Part shown: positions 34,201 to 47,300 of the stretch, one piece after another
Position numbering within the stretch: the first letter of the stretch is position 1
Layout of the letters: each line of letters begins with the position of its first letter
The notes under the pieces: generated by a model
What the model was told of the DNA's origin: nothing
Seen by the model: only the letters and a program-made list of their open reading frames with translations
Database searches by the model: none
Position numbers and translations under genes: made by a program
Origin: Psettodes erumei
Lineage: Eukaryota; Chordata; Actinopteri; Pleuronectiformes; Psettodidae
Direction of reading: 5' to 3'
NCBI GenBank assembly: GCA_016785225.1
Contig: JAFBJZ010000856.1
Span: forward strand, 919,501 to 983,500
Length of the DNA stretch: 64,000 nucleotides

Positions 34201-37200
34201 CTCGCGCAGTAATCTCTCTCATTCTGCCCCATCTCCCAGGTGTACCAGGATAATGTGTACGCCGATGGATGCCAGTTCCACTCCTTTAAGAAGGTTCTGT
34301 TTGAGATGGGGCCCGAGTACTCGAATACGGTGGAACTGGCATCTTTCCACTCAACTTCAAAGTGCTACATGGGAGAGTAAGTCATCTCGCTTTCATGCTG
34401 GGATAAATCTGTCAGACCCTGTCACGGCACTGTTGACAGCGAGTTTGGAGAAGTGTTTGCTATAACTTGTTTGGCTGGATTTGCCTTTCATTCCACCCTC
34501 TTTTTTACCTTCATTGTTGTTGAAGCTCGGTCACGTCTCAGTGTTTTCATTCTCCTCTTAGGTGCGGCTTCCGTGGAGGCTACATGGAGATCATCAACAT
34601 GGACGACGAGGTGAAGGCCCAGCTGACGAAGCTGGTGTCGGTGCGCCTGTGTCCTCCCGTTCCTGGTCAGGCTCTGATGGACCTGGTGGTCAACCCTCCG
34701 CAGCCTGGCGAGCCTTCATATGAGAACTTCATGAAGGTGCACATTTTTAGATCCTCCACCCCTCTTCAATTACTCCAGGATTGCAATAGATGATGATTTC
34801 ACCGATACAGTAATCTGAAAAACAACCAGTAAGATTACACAGTCTTTTAGCAATGCACTATCAATACTCTGCCATTGATTGTGGAAACATCTGATACAGA
34901 AGGTCTATCGATTATTCCCAGACAGCTCCTCTGTCTTTTGACTGTTCAGCCTTTTACATATTTATGGCCATTCGACTTTTATAGAGTAATGTCCTGTACA
35001 TGTTGCTGTGTTAAAATGGCCTCAACTGCAACTATGCAGACTGTTACACAAAGCTTTGTCTCAAATCTCTGTGAAACCCCAAACCGCTTTGTAATGTAGT
35101 GAATATGGATTATATCCTGTTATATTCCTCTTTTATGAAAACTTTGCCATTGCCGGGGTTCATGTTTTATTCAGTGACTTGTAGGAGACTGTTTTGAATG
35201 GCTGGGGTCATATTACAAACATTATCACAGTCGCTGTATCATAATGCTGCTTCCGTAAGTGCGCGCAAAACTGCTTTGGGAAGTGCACAGTATATACGGA
35301 GCAGTTCTGAAAACCTTGGCAAGCTCATGTAGGTGTGAAAAATAACCTTGTGTGAAAAAGACACTTTGTCTAATTTATGGCATTCATATGATCTGTTTAT
35401 TATTATTATTGGCATTAGTATCTGGCATGGCCATTCATCTGTCTCGTGGAACTCACAGAAGCCTGTGGAAATTCAAGCAGAAAACTTCATTTGGCCAGTG
35501 ACACAGTGGGCCATTATTTCACTTTGAACCAATAAAATAAGGCAGGGGACAACTTAATGGTACTGAAATATAACCCGTTCCACAATTGGTCATTTTTACA
35601 CTGCTTTAGGACTTACAAATACCATTTTCTGGATCTGTGGCTAAGATTTCCTCCAGATCACCTTGAGCTTGATAGGACAGGGTACTGCTCCACAAGATGA
35701 ATGCAATCCCTCACAGGCTCCGCAAATGCTGTTCCCACTGTTTTCTGATTCGAGTGACCTCTCTCTATGGTTTATTTCTCTCTCCATCCTGTTCTCTCTC
35801 TCTCTCTCCCATACCCAGGAGCGCACAGCCACCCTAAGTACCTTAGCAGAGAAGGCCAGGCTTACAGAGCAGGTTCTCAACACTGTACAAGGCATCAGCT
35901 GCAACCCTGTGCAGGGTGCTATGTACTCCTTCCCTCGCATTACCATCCCTGAAAAAGCCATCAAAGAGGCCACGGTCAGTCCTCAACCCTCTTGTAAAGG
36001 TTTCACTGATTCAAATTTGAATGTATTTTTGCCTTCAAGGTAATGGCATTGAGCATTAGCAGCAAAAGAGAGAGGATGAAAAAAGAGGATACACTTATAT
36101 AGGAATTATTTTCCATCAACACTCCCTCAAGACATAAGACCAATGGCTCATACTCAATTCTGTGCTGGATTAAATAACTCTTTAACCCAGTACACTGTGC
36201 ATCCCTGTTTGCCGAAGGGAACAAATGATTTCCGATGGCTTGCGGTTTCAATTCTGTCCGCGGTTGACTGCTCGGTAGGAATTTCAGGGAGGGCGGACGA
36301 GCCAAGCCACTGAGAATCTGATGAGCCTTTCAGAGGATAAGGTCAGAGGAAAGCTGACCTACTGACACCTGATCAATCCCACTGACTGTTGCTCACCATC
36401 CTGATCCCGCAGTTGGACCATGCCTTGTTGTTTGGCTGGGCTTTTCCAGAAAACAATGCACATGCACAGTGCTTCTTCATGTCAACATTGCCATTGGCAG
36501 AAGTACTATGCATTTCATTCAGCTTGTTCTTCGTCAAAAGAAAATCATTTAGAAAAACGTTTTCCAAAAGCTTTTGATCTCGAGGAAATATTGATACATT
36601 TTAGAATGATTTTACTTCAAATTAGAGCCCATCTATTTTTGATTTTGTTTATATCAACCTTCAGTAACCTTTTTAGTTCTGAAAAAAATTCCTAATGTCC
36701 TCTCTCAAAGCTGAAGGACACTTGTTGGTTGAGTTGTTTCTGCTCTGCTTTGGACCACTTCTACTTTAAATTGATTAGATTTTCTGCAAACTGAAAATCA
36801 TTCCTACTTAATGTAAATCATGACTCAAAAGCAGAATGCAGAGAGGAAGGAAATGTCGGAGTGGATACAGAACGTATTAGGTTCAAGGTTCTTTATTGTC
36901 ATGGCAATGAAACTCTTGGGTCTCGGGCTCCTTCAGCATTGCAATATAAAAGAAACAAAGATTAAAAGAAATTATATTATTAAGATTGATAGATATTTTT
37001 AAGGCTATAATGAGATTTTTCTAAAATATAGCTAATACTGTAGTCACAGCAAAATTGCACTTAAAAAGTTGCTAAATTTCTAATAATTTCTTACTATTTG
37101 AAATAACCCCATTCTGTCAGAATATTAAGGCTCAAATAGCTTAACATGTCCCTTTTCCCCTCTGTTAGGAGTCGGGTCAACAGCCAGACATGTTTTACTG

Positions 37201-38060
37201 CATGAAGATGCTGGAGGAGACAGGGATCTGCCTCGTGCCTGGAAGTGGCTTCGGCCAGAAGGATGGAACCTACCACTTCAGGTACAGAACACTGCATGGA
37301 TTAATTATCTTCTCGATGAAACAGTGAATTGTTTGATTTGTCAGAAAATTGAGAAAAAAATGACCCCACAATTTCCTCGAGCCCGTCTTAAAATTTTTTT
37401 CAATCCAACTCTAAGTCCACAAAACCAAAACATATTCAGTCACTTACTCGGCATTTGCTGCATTTTGCTTGGCAAATTACTCATAAGATGTTTTACTGGG
37501 AGTATGTTTTTTTGATTATTGATGGACAAATTGATTAATCAAATTATCTTCTAAATTAGGTGCTTATTTCTTTGTTGTGAAATACACTCGCTTGTCCATT
37601 TATTAGGTAAACATAATGGGTGACGGGGTTTAATACAATAGCACTGCAATAAAAATCTTTTTTTTTTTCTTCAATTATTTTTGCTACTAACCAATTATAA
37701 GCAAACAACTACTTGTAAATCAGCGGCTGAGGGGAAATGTTTTTGCTCAGGTTAAAGAAGGTGATATTTTAAAGCGTGTGATTGTCATTAATCAACACAT
37801 TATCCTTTTATACTTAGAGAGTTATTGAATAACATTTAGGCTAATATAATTCGTAGGTGGTTGTTCGAAGTCCATAATAATCTGTAACTCATTAATTAAC
37901 TCACTAATGCAGTAACACCACTCAGTTAAGTTGATGTTGGTCTTTCATCCCTTCTGCTCTCCCGTCCAGAATGACCATCTTGCCACCGAAAGACAAGCTG
38001 CAGATCCTGCTGAGCAAAGTCAAGGAGTTCCACCAGAAATTCACCAACCAGTATTCTTAG
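28249..38060 (+). CDS. gpt2l: Alanine aminotransferase 2-like, eleven exons
   Basis: This PLP enzyme interconverts alanine and 2-oxoglutarate with pyruvate and glutamate. Exons are 28249-28611, 32381-32470, 32667-32775, 32969-33102, 33624-33867, 34076-34155, 34240-34376, 34562-34736, 35819-35974, 37169-37281 and 37970-38060, giving 563 aa (human GPT2 has 523). Landmarks are IKANIGDAHAMGQQPITF, YLTTGASDGI, IPQYPLYSAALAELGA, the cofactor-loop INPGNPTG, ADEVYQDNVY, and ELASFHSTSK, where Lys381 is the Schiff-base lysine; the end reads VPGSGFGQKDGTYHFRMTILPP. The first 75 residues are Arg-, Ser- and Gly-rich with few acids, like a mitochondrial presequence, and include a GGC-repeat poly-Gly run. 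An internal ATG at 28474 (MSENGVVSRAKVLTIDTMNP) would give a cytosolic form. Intron 1 is about 3.8 kb; intron 9 holds a repeat fragment. Confidence 0.94.
36879..36950. repeat. Fragment of a dispersed fish repeat in gpt2l intron 9
   Basis: The tract contains GGTTCAAGGTTCTTTATTGTC followed by GCAATGAAACTCTTGGGTCT in part. This wording recurs in many fish genomes as a dispersed element; I cannot name its class. It is short and diverged, and recognition is from memory. Confidence 0.35.
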
Positions 38061-40959
38061 ATTTCCCCATCTTGTTTTTCCTCCATTCACAAAGGGAAGA
38101 GGAGTTCACCAACCACAACAAAAAGAACTCAGCCAACCACAATTTATCTGTCACTAATAAGTGCCTTCTCTACGACGGCTCTAGTGGTCTCTATGATGAC
38201 GCACTTCAGCCTCTACAGCTCTTTCATTTGGACATTGGTGGATGGTACGAAAAACTGCTTTGTGTCAGAAAACAAGACCGGAAATGAAGAAATTAATCGG
38301 GAGATGTGTGTCTGTTTAGTTCAAAAAGTTTGGCTTTCATCAAATGTTCCACTTTTGAAAGGTGTAATTACTGTAGGTCTGTGTATATGTGAGTATGGGA
38401 GATATACTATGTCAATGCCAAGCTTGAAAAAAAGGTACAAATGAAGAAAATGCGATGTTGCTTAAAACGCTTGCGTAGGTAGACAACTGGCTAACATATT
38501 CCTGCAGGCTTTACTTGACAGGAAGGATATACCGGAAGGTCTGATATGCATGATTCAGAAATGATTTTGTAGAATTAAAATAAGCGTAATCGTCCATGTT
38601 TTGTCTCTTTATTTTGAAAAGAGCTTTCAGATGGGTAAAGAGTTTATAAGAAAGCCAGGTCAAGAGCAGGTCATATCCTTAGACTGTAAAGATGTGTCAC
38701 AAAATGTCACATTATGCTTTATTTGACATTATGTCTTCAAATCTTCATGCTTTCATGATGGGAGGCATTAGGCAGTGACAGTTTGTCTGACACTTGAAAA
38801 GAAACTGTCTAAAACATGTACAAAGGTACAGTGGTTAATCATTTTCTGCATCTGTATTCATTACACTACTTAAGGTCAAAGGAGAGCGTACCCTTCACAA
38901 AATGTTACTCATTTAAAATAATGTATTACTGTTTAACTGACATTAGTGAGTCACTCCACTGACTTCATGACTTTTATATCCTCTAGTCTATTTGAGCTAC
39001 TGCTACACAACATATAAAATATGAAAGTGTTTTTTATTGCAAAAGTAAATCAAGACCTTAACACATGCAAGTTACAAGTTAATGATTATGTCTATAAGGC
39101 AAATTAATCAATTTTCTTTGGTCAGGGGCAGAAGAACAAGTTGAAAATGAAGCTGTGACATATTACCACTTTATACAGTTGTGACGAACATGTTGTTTCT
39201 GGCCACCTGGATTTAATATTGACACTTTAGCTTAGTTTTGTTTCTGATTAATATATGAATCCATATCTGCTACATGTTCATCTATGTCCACTAGCAGTTT
39301 CTTTTCCAGACTGGAAAACCAAAACAATGAGCGAAAACAGATGATGAAATCCACTGCTCTTTCAAAAAAAAAAATTTCAATTAACATATTGATTATTTTA
39401 TGCTTTTAAAACTTGCTGTTTACATTCATTATGTGTTCACACCTTCGTGAGGTGGATGCATGCTGGCTCTCTCACTGTACACTATATTCTGCCATTTATT
39501 ACGATAAATAAGTCTCGATTCTCGCACTGATTGGGTTCTTCCTTGTCACATGACCCATCCTTACACCAATCTTTATGAAAATCCAACAAGTCAGTGCACC
39601 ATTTTATCAGTTGTTTGAAGAATTCCCATGCTTACGATGATCGGGTCTCTTTTTCAGCACACCCCAGAGTGGCAGATGCTGTCATTTGGGATGAATGCAT
39701 CAACACATTCCACAAAATTTGTCTACGTATTCGACATAAACGATTATGTTGGCATGGCGATCCATTGTTAATACATCAGTAGTGTTTAGTGCGGCTTTAA
39801 AATGAGTATTCAATTTGCCATTATCCAGTAACATCCATTTTTTACCACTGTTAGCAGGATTATGCAAATACTACTGAACCAATTTTCTTGAAACTTTCTT
39901 GAAACTTGGAGGGATGGGGTAAAGGAAGAACACATTAACTTTTGGTACAAATACACCCTACCCCCCAAATTAGATCCTTGATTTGTTATAACCAAACAGA
40001 TAATTAGCGAAGTAATTTGGGACAATATCCACCTCAGTGATAAAGGGTGAGCTCGCAGATGTGAGAGAGGGTGAGATGTAAGCTGTCTGCACACTGCTGA
40101 AACTGTCACCTCTAATAACGATATTATTCAGCCCAATTTGGGGCTCACAAGGCTGGATGTGTAGATATCCACAACTGCCTTTTATTGTGTCTATTAATCT
40201 GTCATCTGTTTTATTGCCTAGTATGCAGTTTCCAAGCAAGCTGGGATGATGAATGGTACTGCAGGTTATGTGTGCCAATGTGTGTGTGATGTATAGAGAC
40301 TGAAAGACCACGTAGAGGGTGTGTTAAAGTGAAGCTTGTAGTTTGAAGGGGTTTTCTGCCCTCTTCTTCCCGACTCTGCAGTGGCTGTCAGCTTTAATTA
40401 TCTCTGACAAAGGGCTTCCTGAATCCTAATTATACTGAGCTTTGTCTTTCCTGGAGCTCCTCACCAGTCACTCCAGTGGCATGACATGCCCGCACGTTCC
40501 AGTCCTCTTCACCCTAAATTAATTGGGTGCGTTTGCATTTTTTCCCTCTCATCCCCCGACATCTTTTGGGAATCAAAGGTCATCATTAGTTCGTGTGAGG
40601 ATGTAGGGCGACGGAGACGGTCATGCATCAGGTATCAGACATCAGTGCTGTCATGTGCCTTTCATGGTTATGACAATGACCAGCCTTCATCCACTGTCTT
40701 ACATGAGGAGATTCATATGATGGACTCGGACAGCTTCACTCACTGGCATTTGTGAACTGGCAGTCATTTTGTGTTCAATATTCTGCATGTATGGACAGTC
40801 TTTGGCAACTTTGGCTGGTGTTTAGTATGAAAATGAAGGGTCACTCCACAGGAAAAAAATGTCACAAAAGAACAACACCAAAGCTATATAAAATCCTAAC
40901 CTTTAATTAGTTCCTTTCACTTAATCATTAAAAAAAACTGAAAACATAAAATCAACACA

Positions 40960-41125
40960 GACGAGTCATTCAAGTTATTGTGTCTCAAGTCAAGTCAAGT
41001 CAAGTCTCTGAGTCATTAAATTCCAAGTCTCCATACAAAGTCGTTATTTTCCGTCAGGTCCTCAAAACAGTGACTTGAGTTGCCTTGAGTCCAAGTCACA
41101 CTGACTGAAGTCCACATCTCTGCTT
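40960..41125. repeat. AAGTC-rich dispersed repeat
   Basis: Four consecutive CAAGT units at about 40986-41006 are followed by scattered GACTTGAG, GAGTCCAAGTCAC and CAAGTCTC motifs in both orientations. This looks like a frequent low-complexity fish element built from ACTTG/CAAGT words. No coding potential is visible. Confidence 0.6.
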
Positions 41126-41979
41126 GAAGTTAGCAACTTTGAGATCTTACCATGTCAGGAGAATTTCCACAGAGTAGTGATGGGTCGCCATTGTGTGAGG
41201 TCAACTTCTCCAATTTGGTAACAAGTGAATCTACAAAAGGTAAGTAGAAGCAGGAAATGATCTCGGCCGCCTCCGTCTTTGTCCTGCATGTTATCATTAT
41301 GATGCATTTAAGACGTACTGATGCATTGTGGAAAGTGTAAATCAGTCAGACGACACCATCAGTATCTCCAATCAGAAACAACATTGTTTTCAAGGTACAA
41401 CATGTCACTACCACATTACATTGTGCTTAACTCTGTTGTTGCAATCAGCACATTGAACAAAATGATTTGCATTTGGTTGTTGTGTAATTATACATCTGAG
41501 GCAAAAGAGAGAGAGGTCTGCCTCCTCTCTCATATGTATGGTTGTTTCTGAATGTGAGCCTGATTCGTTTCCCTATTGTTTTTTTCCTCTCTGAGTTTTA
41601 TTCTGTACAAAACACAAACCTAAAGACAAAACCATCGACAGCAATAACAACTTTAGAGGAAATTGAAGTCAGACAAATAACTTGGCTAAGCATAAAGACT
41701 GTAAACAGAGGGAAACAGCAAACCTTTCTTTGTTCGAGGGTTGCAAAAACTACCTTCCAGAATCTCTATAGCTAACTTATTAACATCTTGAATTTTGTTT
41801 CATTTGTAGCTTACAGTTGTGACTTTTGAGACATATTGACTTTAATGCATCTAATAATAGATGGCTATATTTACATCAACAAAGGCTGCATTGTATGTTT
41901 ATGTTTTTCAGAGGCACATCAAAGGAGTAGTTATAATAATATGTCACAAAACTCCCTGAATTCATTATTTCTTTGTCTT

Positions 41980-42415
41980 TCATATTTTCTGTTTCCTTTT
42001 TGGTAACCAATGGTCTTGTCTTGTTTCCACATTCTCTCAACTTCCATACCTGTGTGATTTCCTGCCACGCCCTAACGTGTTTCACCTGTGTGTCATTGTC
42101 TCCCCCCCGCCTTAGAGTATTTAAGTGCCAGTCTTCTTCTCTTTCCCCTCACTTGTCTCAAGGTGGTCTTTATTGTCATGTGAGGTCCAGCATATCTTAG
42201 TTATTCCCCTTAGTGTTATGCCAGACCAAGTTTGCCTTCTTTATTTTCCTTTTGCCTGCTAAGGGTAACCTTTGCCTGAGTTGCTGATTACCCATGTATC
42301 AGCCTAATCCTGATTAAAACCTCAAACTCTGTCCTTGTCTTTGAGTCTGCTTTGTGGGTTGGAATCCCACTTTGTTCCTTGACAAAATGCTAGTTTGCGT
42401 TCTGACAGAGAGTTA
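41980..42415. mobile_element. LTR-like segment, possible solo LTR of a Ty3/Gypsy-type element
   Basis: The tract runs from a TTTGGTAACC-type start through TCACCTGTGTGTCATTGTCTC, GTATTTAAG (TATA-like), pyrimidine-rich DNA, GATTAAAACCTC (poly(A)-like) and a GAGTCTGC motif to TTCTGACA at the right edge. The order of these signals resembles fish Gypsy-type long terminal repeats. No internal gag or pol sequence, flanking target-site duplication or second LTR was identified, so class and ends are tentative. Confidence 0.4.
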
Positions 42416-43939
42416 GATGAGAAGATTACTGTTACATATAAGCTTGTATTTTGTCTTAGCATAAAGACTGGACACTGGGCCATGGCTAGTCTTGCTCCTA
42501 AAGTATGTCATATCTTGGGGAAAGAAAATATGTTTCCCAAAGTGTAAAACTATTCATTTCATGTACCTTGGAGAAAACCCCCAAAAAACTGCAAAAAAGT
42601 GAAATTTTATCTTACGCTGACGCTGAAACACTCATTTCATCATGAAATAAAATCTCACTCTTTCATCGGATCAGATAAAAGTTTTGGACAATGTACTGTA
42701 TGTGGACCTTGAGATTAGATTAGACCCACAAGATTAAAATAATAATTTAAAGGAGGACAATCTAATGATTATTCAAAGAAAGAGGCATAATAATATATAC
42801 ATGTTAATTTTTCAGTAGGCTTTTACAGTTTTTCTTTAATATTTGCAGCTTATATCTTTTGAAAATGTAGGTTAAGGTTACCGTAAATGAGCTCCTTATC
42901 TATTTTTTTTCAACCTCTACAACATGTGAAAGAGTCATTCACATTTTCACATGACACACTTGAGTAAATGGAGAAGGGCACGTTTGGAGAAAAAAAAGTA
43001 AAAGAAGAGAAAACAGTGAGAGGGAGGGAGTGATGGTACAGAGATTGGGTGATAAATCTTGTTCTGATCAGGTTTCTCTGGTGCCCTCACACCTCAGTCT
43101 CTTTCTTGGGGTAATTAATCAATCCCAGACTGGAGGCATTGATCGGCCTCTTGCGGCCCTCGGTATGTTTACACTCCTCGATTGTATTTGCCACTAAGCC
43201 CCTCGCTGCCGCTCAATCTCATCGGCAGAAAATGTGACACTCCGCCCTCTGATGCCATCAGTGAAACAGTGCATCGATTGACATCTCGATGAAAATCAAT
43301 CTACTTATTTTTATTTATTTATTTATTGCATGGGGGATTTGGTTTTGTTATAATCCTTTGTTGTAATCCTGTGTTCCAGGTTGCAATACAAAAAGTTACT
43401 GTGAGCAAGAAAACCCCTTGGAATGCAGGGCATCTCTTTCGAGACACTGTAGTTACACATACTGCCAAAGGTCAACAAGACTTTACTGAATTTCCTTGTT
43501 TCAATTTTAGGGTGCTAATAAAAGATGCCTACCATTTTTACATACTAATTAAATGCTGCTATGGGGATTTCTGTTGTGATATGATGGTGGTCAGCTGCTC
43601 ATGACAGTTTTTCTCAGTCCCTTGAATCATCCCTAACATTTGTCAGTCAACCAGTTGGTCCAAACAGCACCACTCAGTGGATCACATGCAGAAGCCCACA
43701 ACTTGCTCAAAATGCTTAGTTTCTCTCTCAAAAGTAAATATTGTGTGAACATGTCAATGCCATCAGAGTGAGTGTACCTTGATATGTTGACAGATCGTGT
43801 CATTGCAATAGAGAAAAGAATAAGACATGACTTTTACAGCACTACATGGCACAGAAGAAGAAGAAAAACCCTATAAAATTAGAAACATAGGTAGCATCCC
43901 TCAGGGAGACCTGTACAAGCTGTTTCTACAACCACCTGA

Positions 43940-44372
43940 TGTTCTATCCATAAGGCCACAGTTTCTCATCCACATCACAACAGACATCAGTGTAGCACAG
44001 AGAGAATCTGCTAGAATGTCTTATTGAGCCTCTGCGGGTGTTTGCTGTGATGTCCTCACGTGCTGCATCCACAGCAGGTAGTGGGGGTCATCCGAGTCTG
44101 TGGCCAGCGATTGTATACCCTCCCTAACCATGCTGAGCAGAACTCCTCCACTGGGTTAAGGCTTCCCTGTAGAGGTTGAGGAGATGCTGTGCTTTGTATG
44201 GCCCTGTAATGGAAATTCGAGTTAGCACACCATGTTTTGAAATAGCAGCACATGTAGCGGTGTTCCGTCCTCTTGGCCTGGCACATCCACATCAGCTCTG
44301 TGGCTGATGATATTTTTGACCAACGCCCTCTGACTCTGCCAAGTTGAAGCCAGCCTCATTCAGGTATATGAA
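43940..44372 (-). pseudogene. Relic of an IS630/Tc1-mariner-type transposase
   Basis: Read on the minus strand in several frames, the segment gives FIYLNEAGFNLAE (catalytic-strand motif, normally with Asp), NIISHRADVDVPGQED, GPYKAQHLLN, LNPVEEFCSAW (the last acidic DDE/D-region motif) and CCDVDEKLWP near the C terminus. These are in the order found in fish transposases of this superfamily. Frameshifts and stop codons separate them, so it is dead. Only the C-terminal half is present and no terminal inverted repeats were identified. Confidence 0.75.
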
Positions 44373-47300
44373 GTTGTGAAGTGGTTCAGTTGATTCCAGT
44401 TCCATTATATGCTATATCCCAGGAGATTCAAAATCTTACGAAAAGCTTTATGAATTACAAGGATTTTCATTTTGAACTAGATACAAATACATCAAATGTG
44501 TTGCATGGTTTTCACCACAGCAAAAGTGTAAAGGTCACACTAACTAAACTGTATGTTACTACATTATGTTGTACAGTTACAGAATGCACATGGATGTTTT
44601 ACATGTACATAGTGGTATACTGTAGCTCCTTCTCTGGGGTCTTTTCAGTGCCCTGTCGATAGCTAACATCTCAACATTTATAGTGACAGCTGGTTCAGCC
44701 ATTTTTCATATAATTGCTTACACTGTGAACTAATCATGCTTTAGGCATATTTTAAAACTAATAAACAGACAACCAGTATGATACATTTGCACTTTGTTCT
44801 AAAGAAGGAGAAAGCTTTCTATGATGTGCACAAGTGACTAAATGATGTGACAATGTGGAGGACAAATTTTAATTGTGATCTGAGAAATGGCCCAAAGCGA
44901 CTCAGAAAGATTGTAAGTCTAAAAATGTTGGCATTGGCCTTTAAAAATTGATGTTAGTCAGACCCTAAAATCAATTTCCCGGATTCAGATGCTTTGCATC
45001 ACTGCCCACATCTCTGAATTTCTTTTTGTTTTTAAAGTGACTGAAGTAAAATCACATAACAATTCAGACAGTTTTTTCCAGATTGGCATATTTCTGAAAT
45101 GTATGTGTAAGTGTATTTCAAGTACTTTCTGTTTTATTAAGCTGCCCAGACCTTTCCCCTTGTAGCTTCTAATAAGCAGTTGTAGAGTAATCAACTTCTC
45201 TTCATCTGAAAAAATAGTAAGACCTTCTATAGACCTTCTAGCCGGACATCTCACAGGATGCAACCCATCAGTCAACATCTTATTCACAGACTGTTAAAAG
45301 GAACAACATTTTTGGCAGAAAGACACTGCAGAGAAGAAAAAAATGATCTTTCAGCTGAATCTGTAAGAAATGCTGCAGTCATAAATGGCAAAATGTAAAC
45401 TATAGCAGCCTTGTCATGGTGAACTTGTAATAATCAAATCAAAGCTGATGGAAATAAAGGAATCTTAAATGCATTCTGTGTACTCTGTGGTATTTTTGTT
45501 TGGTAGTGTAAAATCACTGTAATACCAGCAAGTTAACTGATGGGTGAAATGCACACACACTGGAAAAAATGCATCTCATTGGGTATTTTTTGTTTAGAAT
45601 TATAAGGGTGCCCTGTGGTGTTTTCTTGTAAAAACAAGTTATGCTTATATTTGGGGTTACTTGCAAAAACTCATTGTGTGTATCCTTGAGGTCTGACAAA
45701 TGTGCTGAATGCATTTGTCTATTCAAGAAACATTTGCAAAGCAGATTTTCAAAAGTTTGAAGTTTTTATTGTATACATCCATATTTACTAGCTTGATGTC
45801 TCTGTCTTCTTGCCTTTGCTTGCTTCACAGCTTGGCGTGTTACTACTACTTAGCTCTTACTATTCCAGATTAAACAGTGGGAAACCACTGACTGTTTAAT
45901 GTGTCCCCATCGAAGACATGCTATATGTAGAGGACAATTTGAAGGTCAGACATCATCATAAGATGCTCTAGAATCAATACAAATGAAACAGGGTTCTGCA
46001 AAATACCTGGTAGTACCTAAAAAGGTGATTTGCATCAGATACACGTGGAACAAGTAAAATAGTCAAAGTGCCACATGCCTTAATCTTGTTTCATGAAAGT
46101 AACAAAAAAAATAAAATAAAAATAGAATGCCAATAGATGAATACAATACCTGTGTTCATAAATTCTCAACTGTAATTCATGAATTCGCATCCAGGGTCTC
46201 TTATTTTCTCTACTTTTTTCAGTCTGCCAATGAACTGGAGTGTACTTGAACCTTTGAATAGTCAGAATCTTTATTTGTATGTCTTTGTATTTGCTTTAAA
46301 TTAGGCTGCATATTGTAGAGAGCTTCCTTGCTGCTTTTAATCATTTACAAATCTGTATTAACAGTATCCTTTCAGAAGAAAACACGAGCAGAGAACGTGG
46401 AACACTCCCTTCTGCAATGCTGAACAATGGCAAGATGAAAAGAACAGCGGTGCACAAATCAAAAAAAGGTCTTAAAGTACTCGCTTGCCTATCAACTTGA
46501 AACAAATAATGAAATCAAACAATCACCAATCACACCTTGATTTTTACTTGAATGGAAAGCCCTGCTCTCCAGTATGCAACCCACCCTGAACGACTGTGAT
46601 TGCTTCTCCGTCTAAAATACAGTACAGGACCAGCTTTGAGTGGGTGGTGTGGTAACGCATCCTGTTACCCCCCACTGCTGAGCTGAACTGTTGAGCCTAG
46701 CCTTTTCACTGGCTTTTCTGTGGGAAAAGAAAAATAAACACGCAAATTCGAAGACAGCAGAACATGTGAAAAGCACTTAGGGACGTGCAGGTTTCCAATG
46801 CACATAGTGTTTTATCAGTTGATAAACATGTGGGTGTCAGTGGTCACATAATATTCCTGTTTATATTCCTGGCTGGTAATGAGAGGTCCATTCAGTTTCC
46901 TTTCCATTCACCACACAAACTGTTTGACAAACCTGTCTCAGCTTTGATTGTCATAACCACAATTGAACCCTGCTTAGCCACCCAGGTCAGGCTACATAAA
47001 TGTCATGCATATTTCATGCAGCATCACACTTACTGACAAAGGGATTTTGAGTGTGTGTGTGAATTGAAATCACGCCTCATATTTCATTAGACACTCGGAA
47101 AGCCTCTGGTCTGTGGTCAGATGGGCCGTATGTTTTATTCATGTCCTCTGAACATCTGCTTGTCCGGATGTCAAAAATCATCAGGCTCCCCCAGGACTCC
47201 TGCTCCTGACTGGTTGTAAATGAACTCCAAAGTCGAGACTCAAAACAACCTGTCAGTGCTCTCCACCACCAGAGGAATCTTTCAATACAGTGACTGAGGT

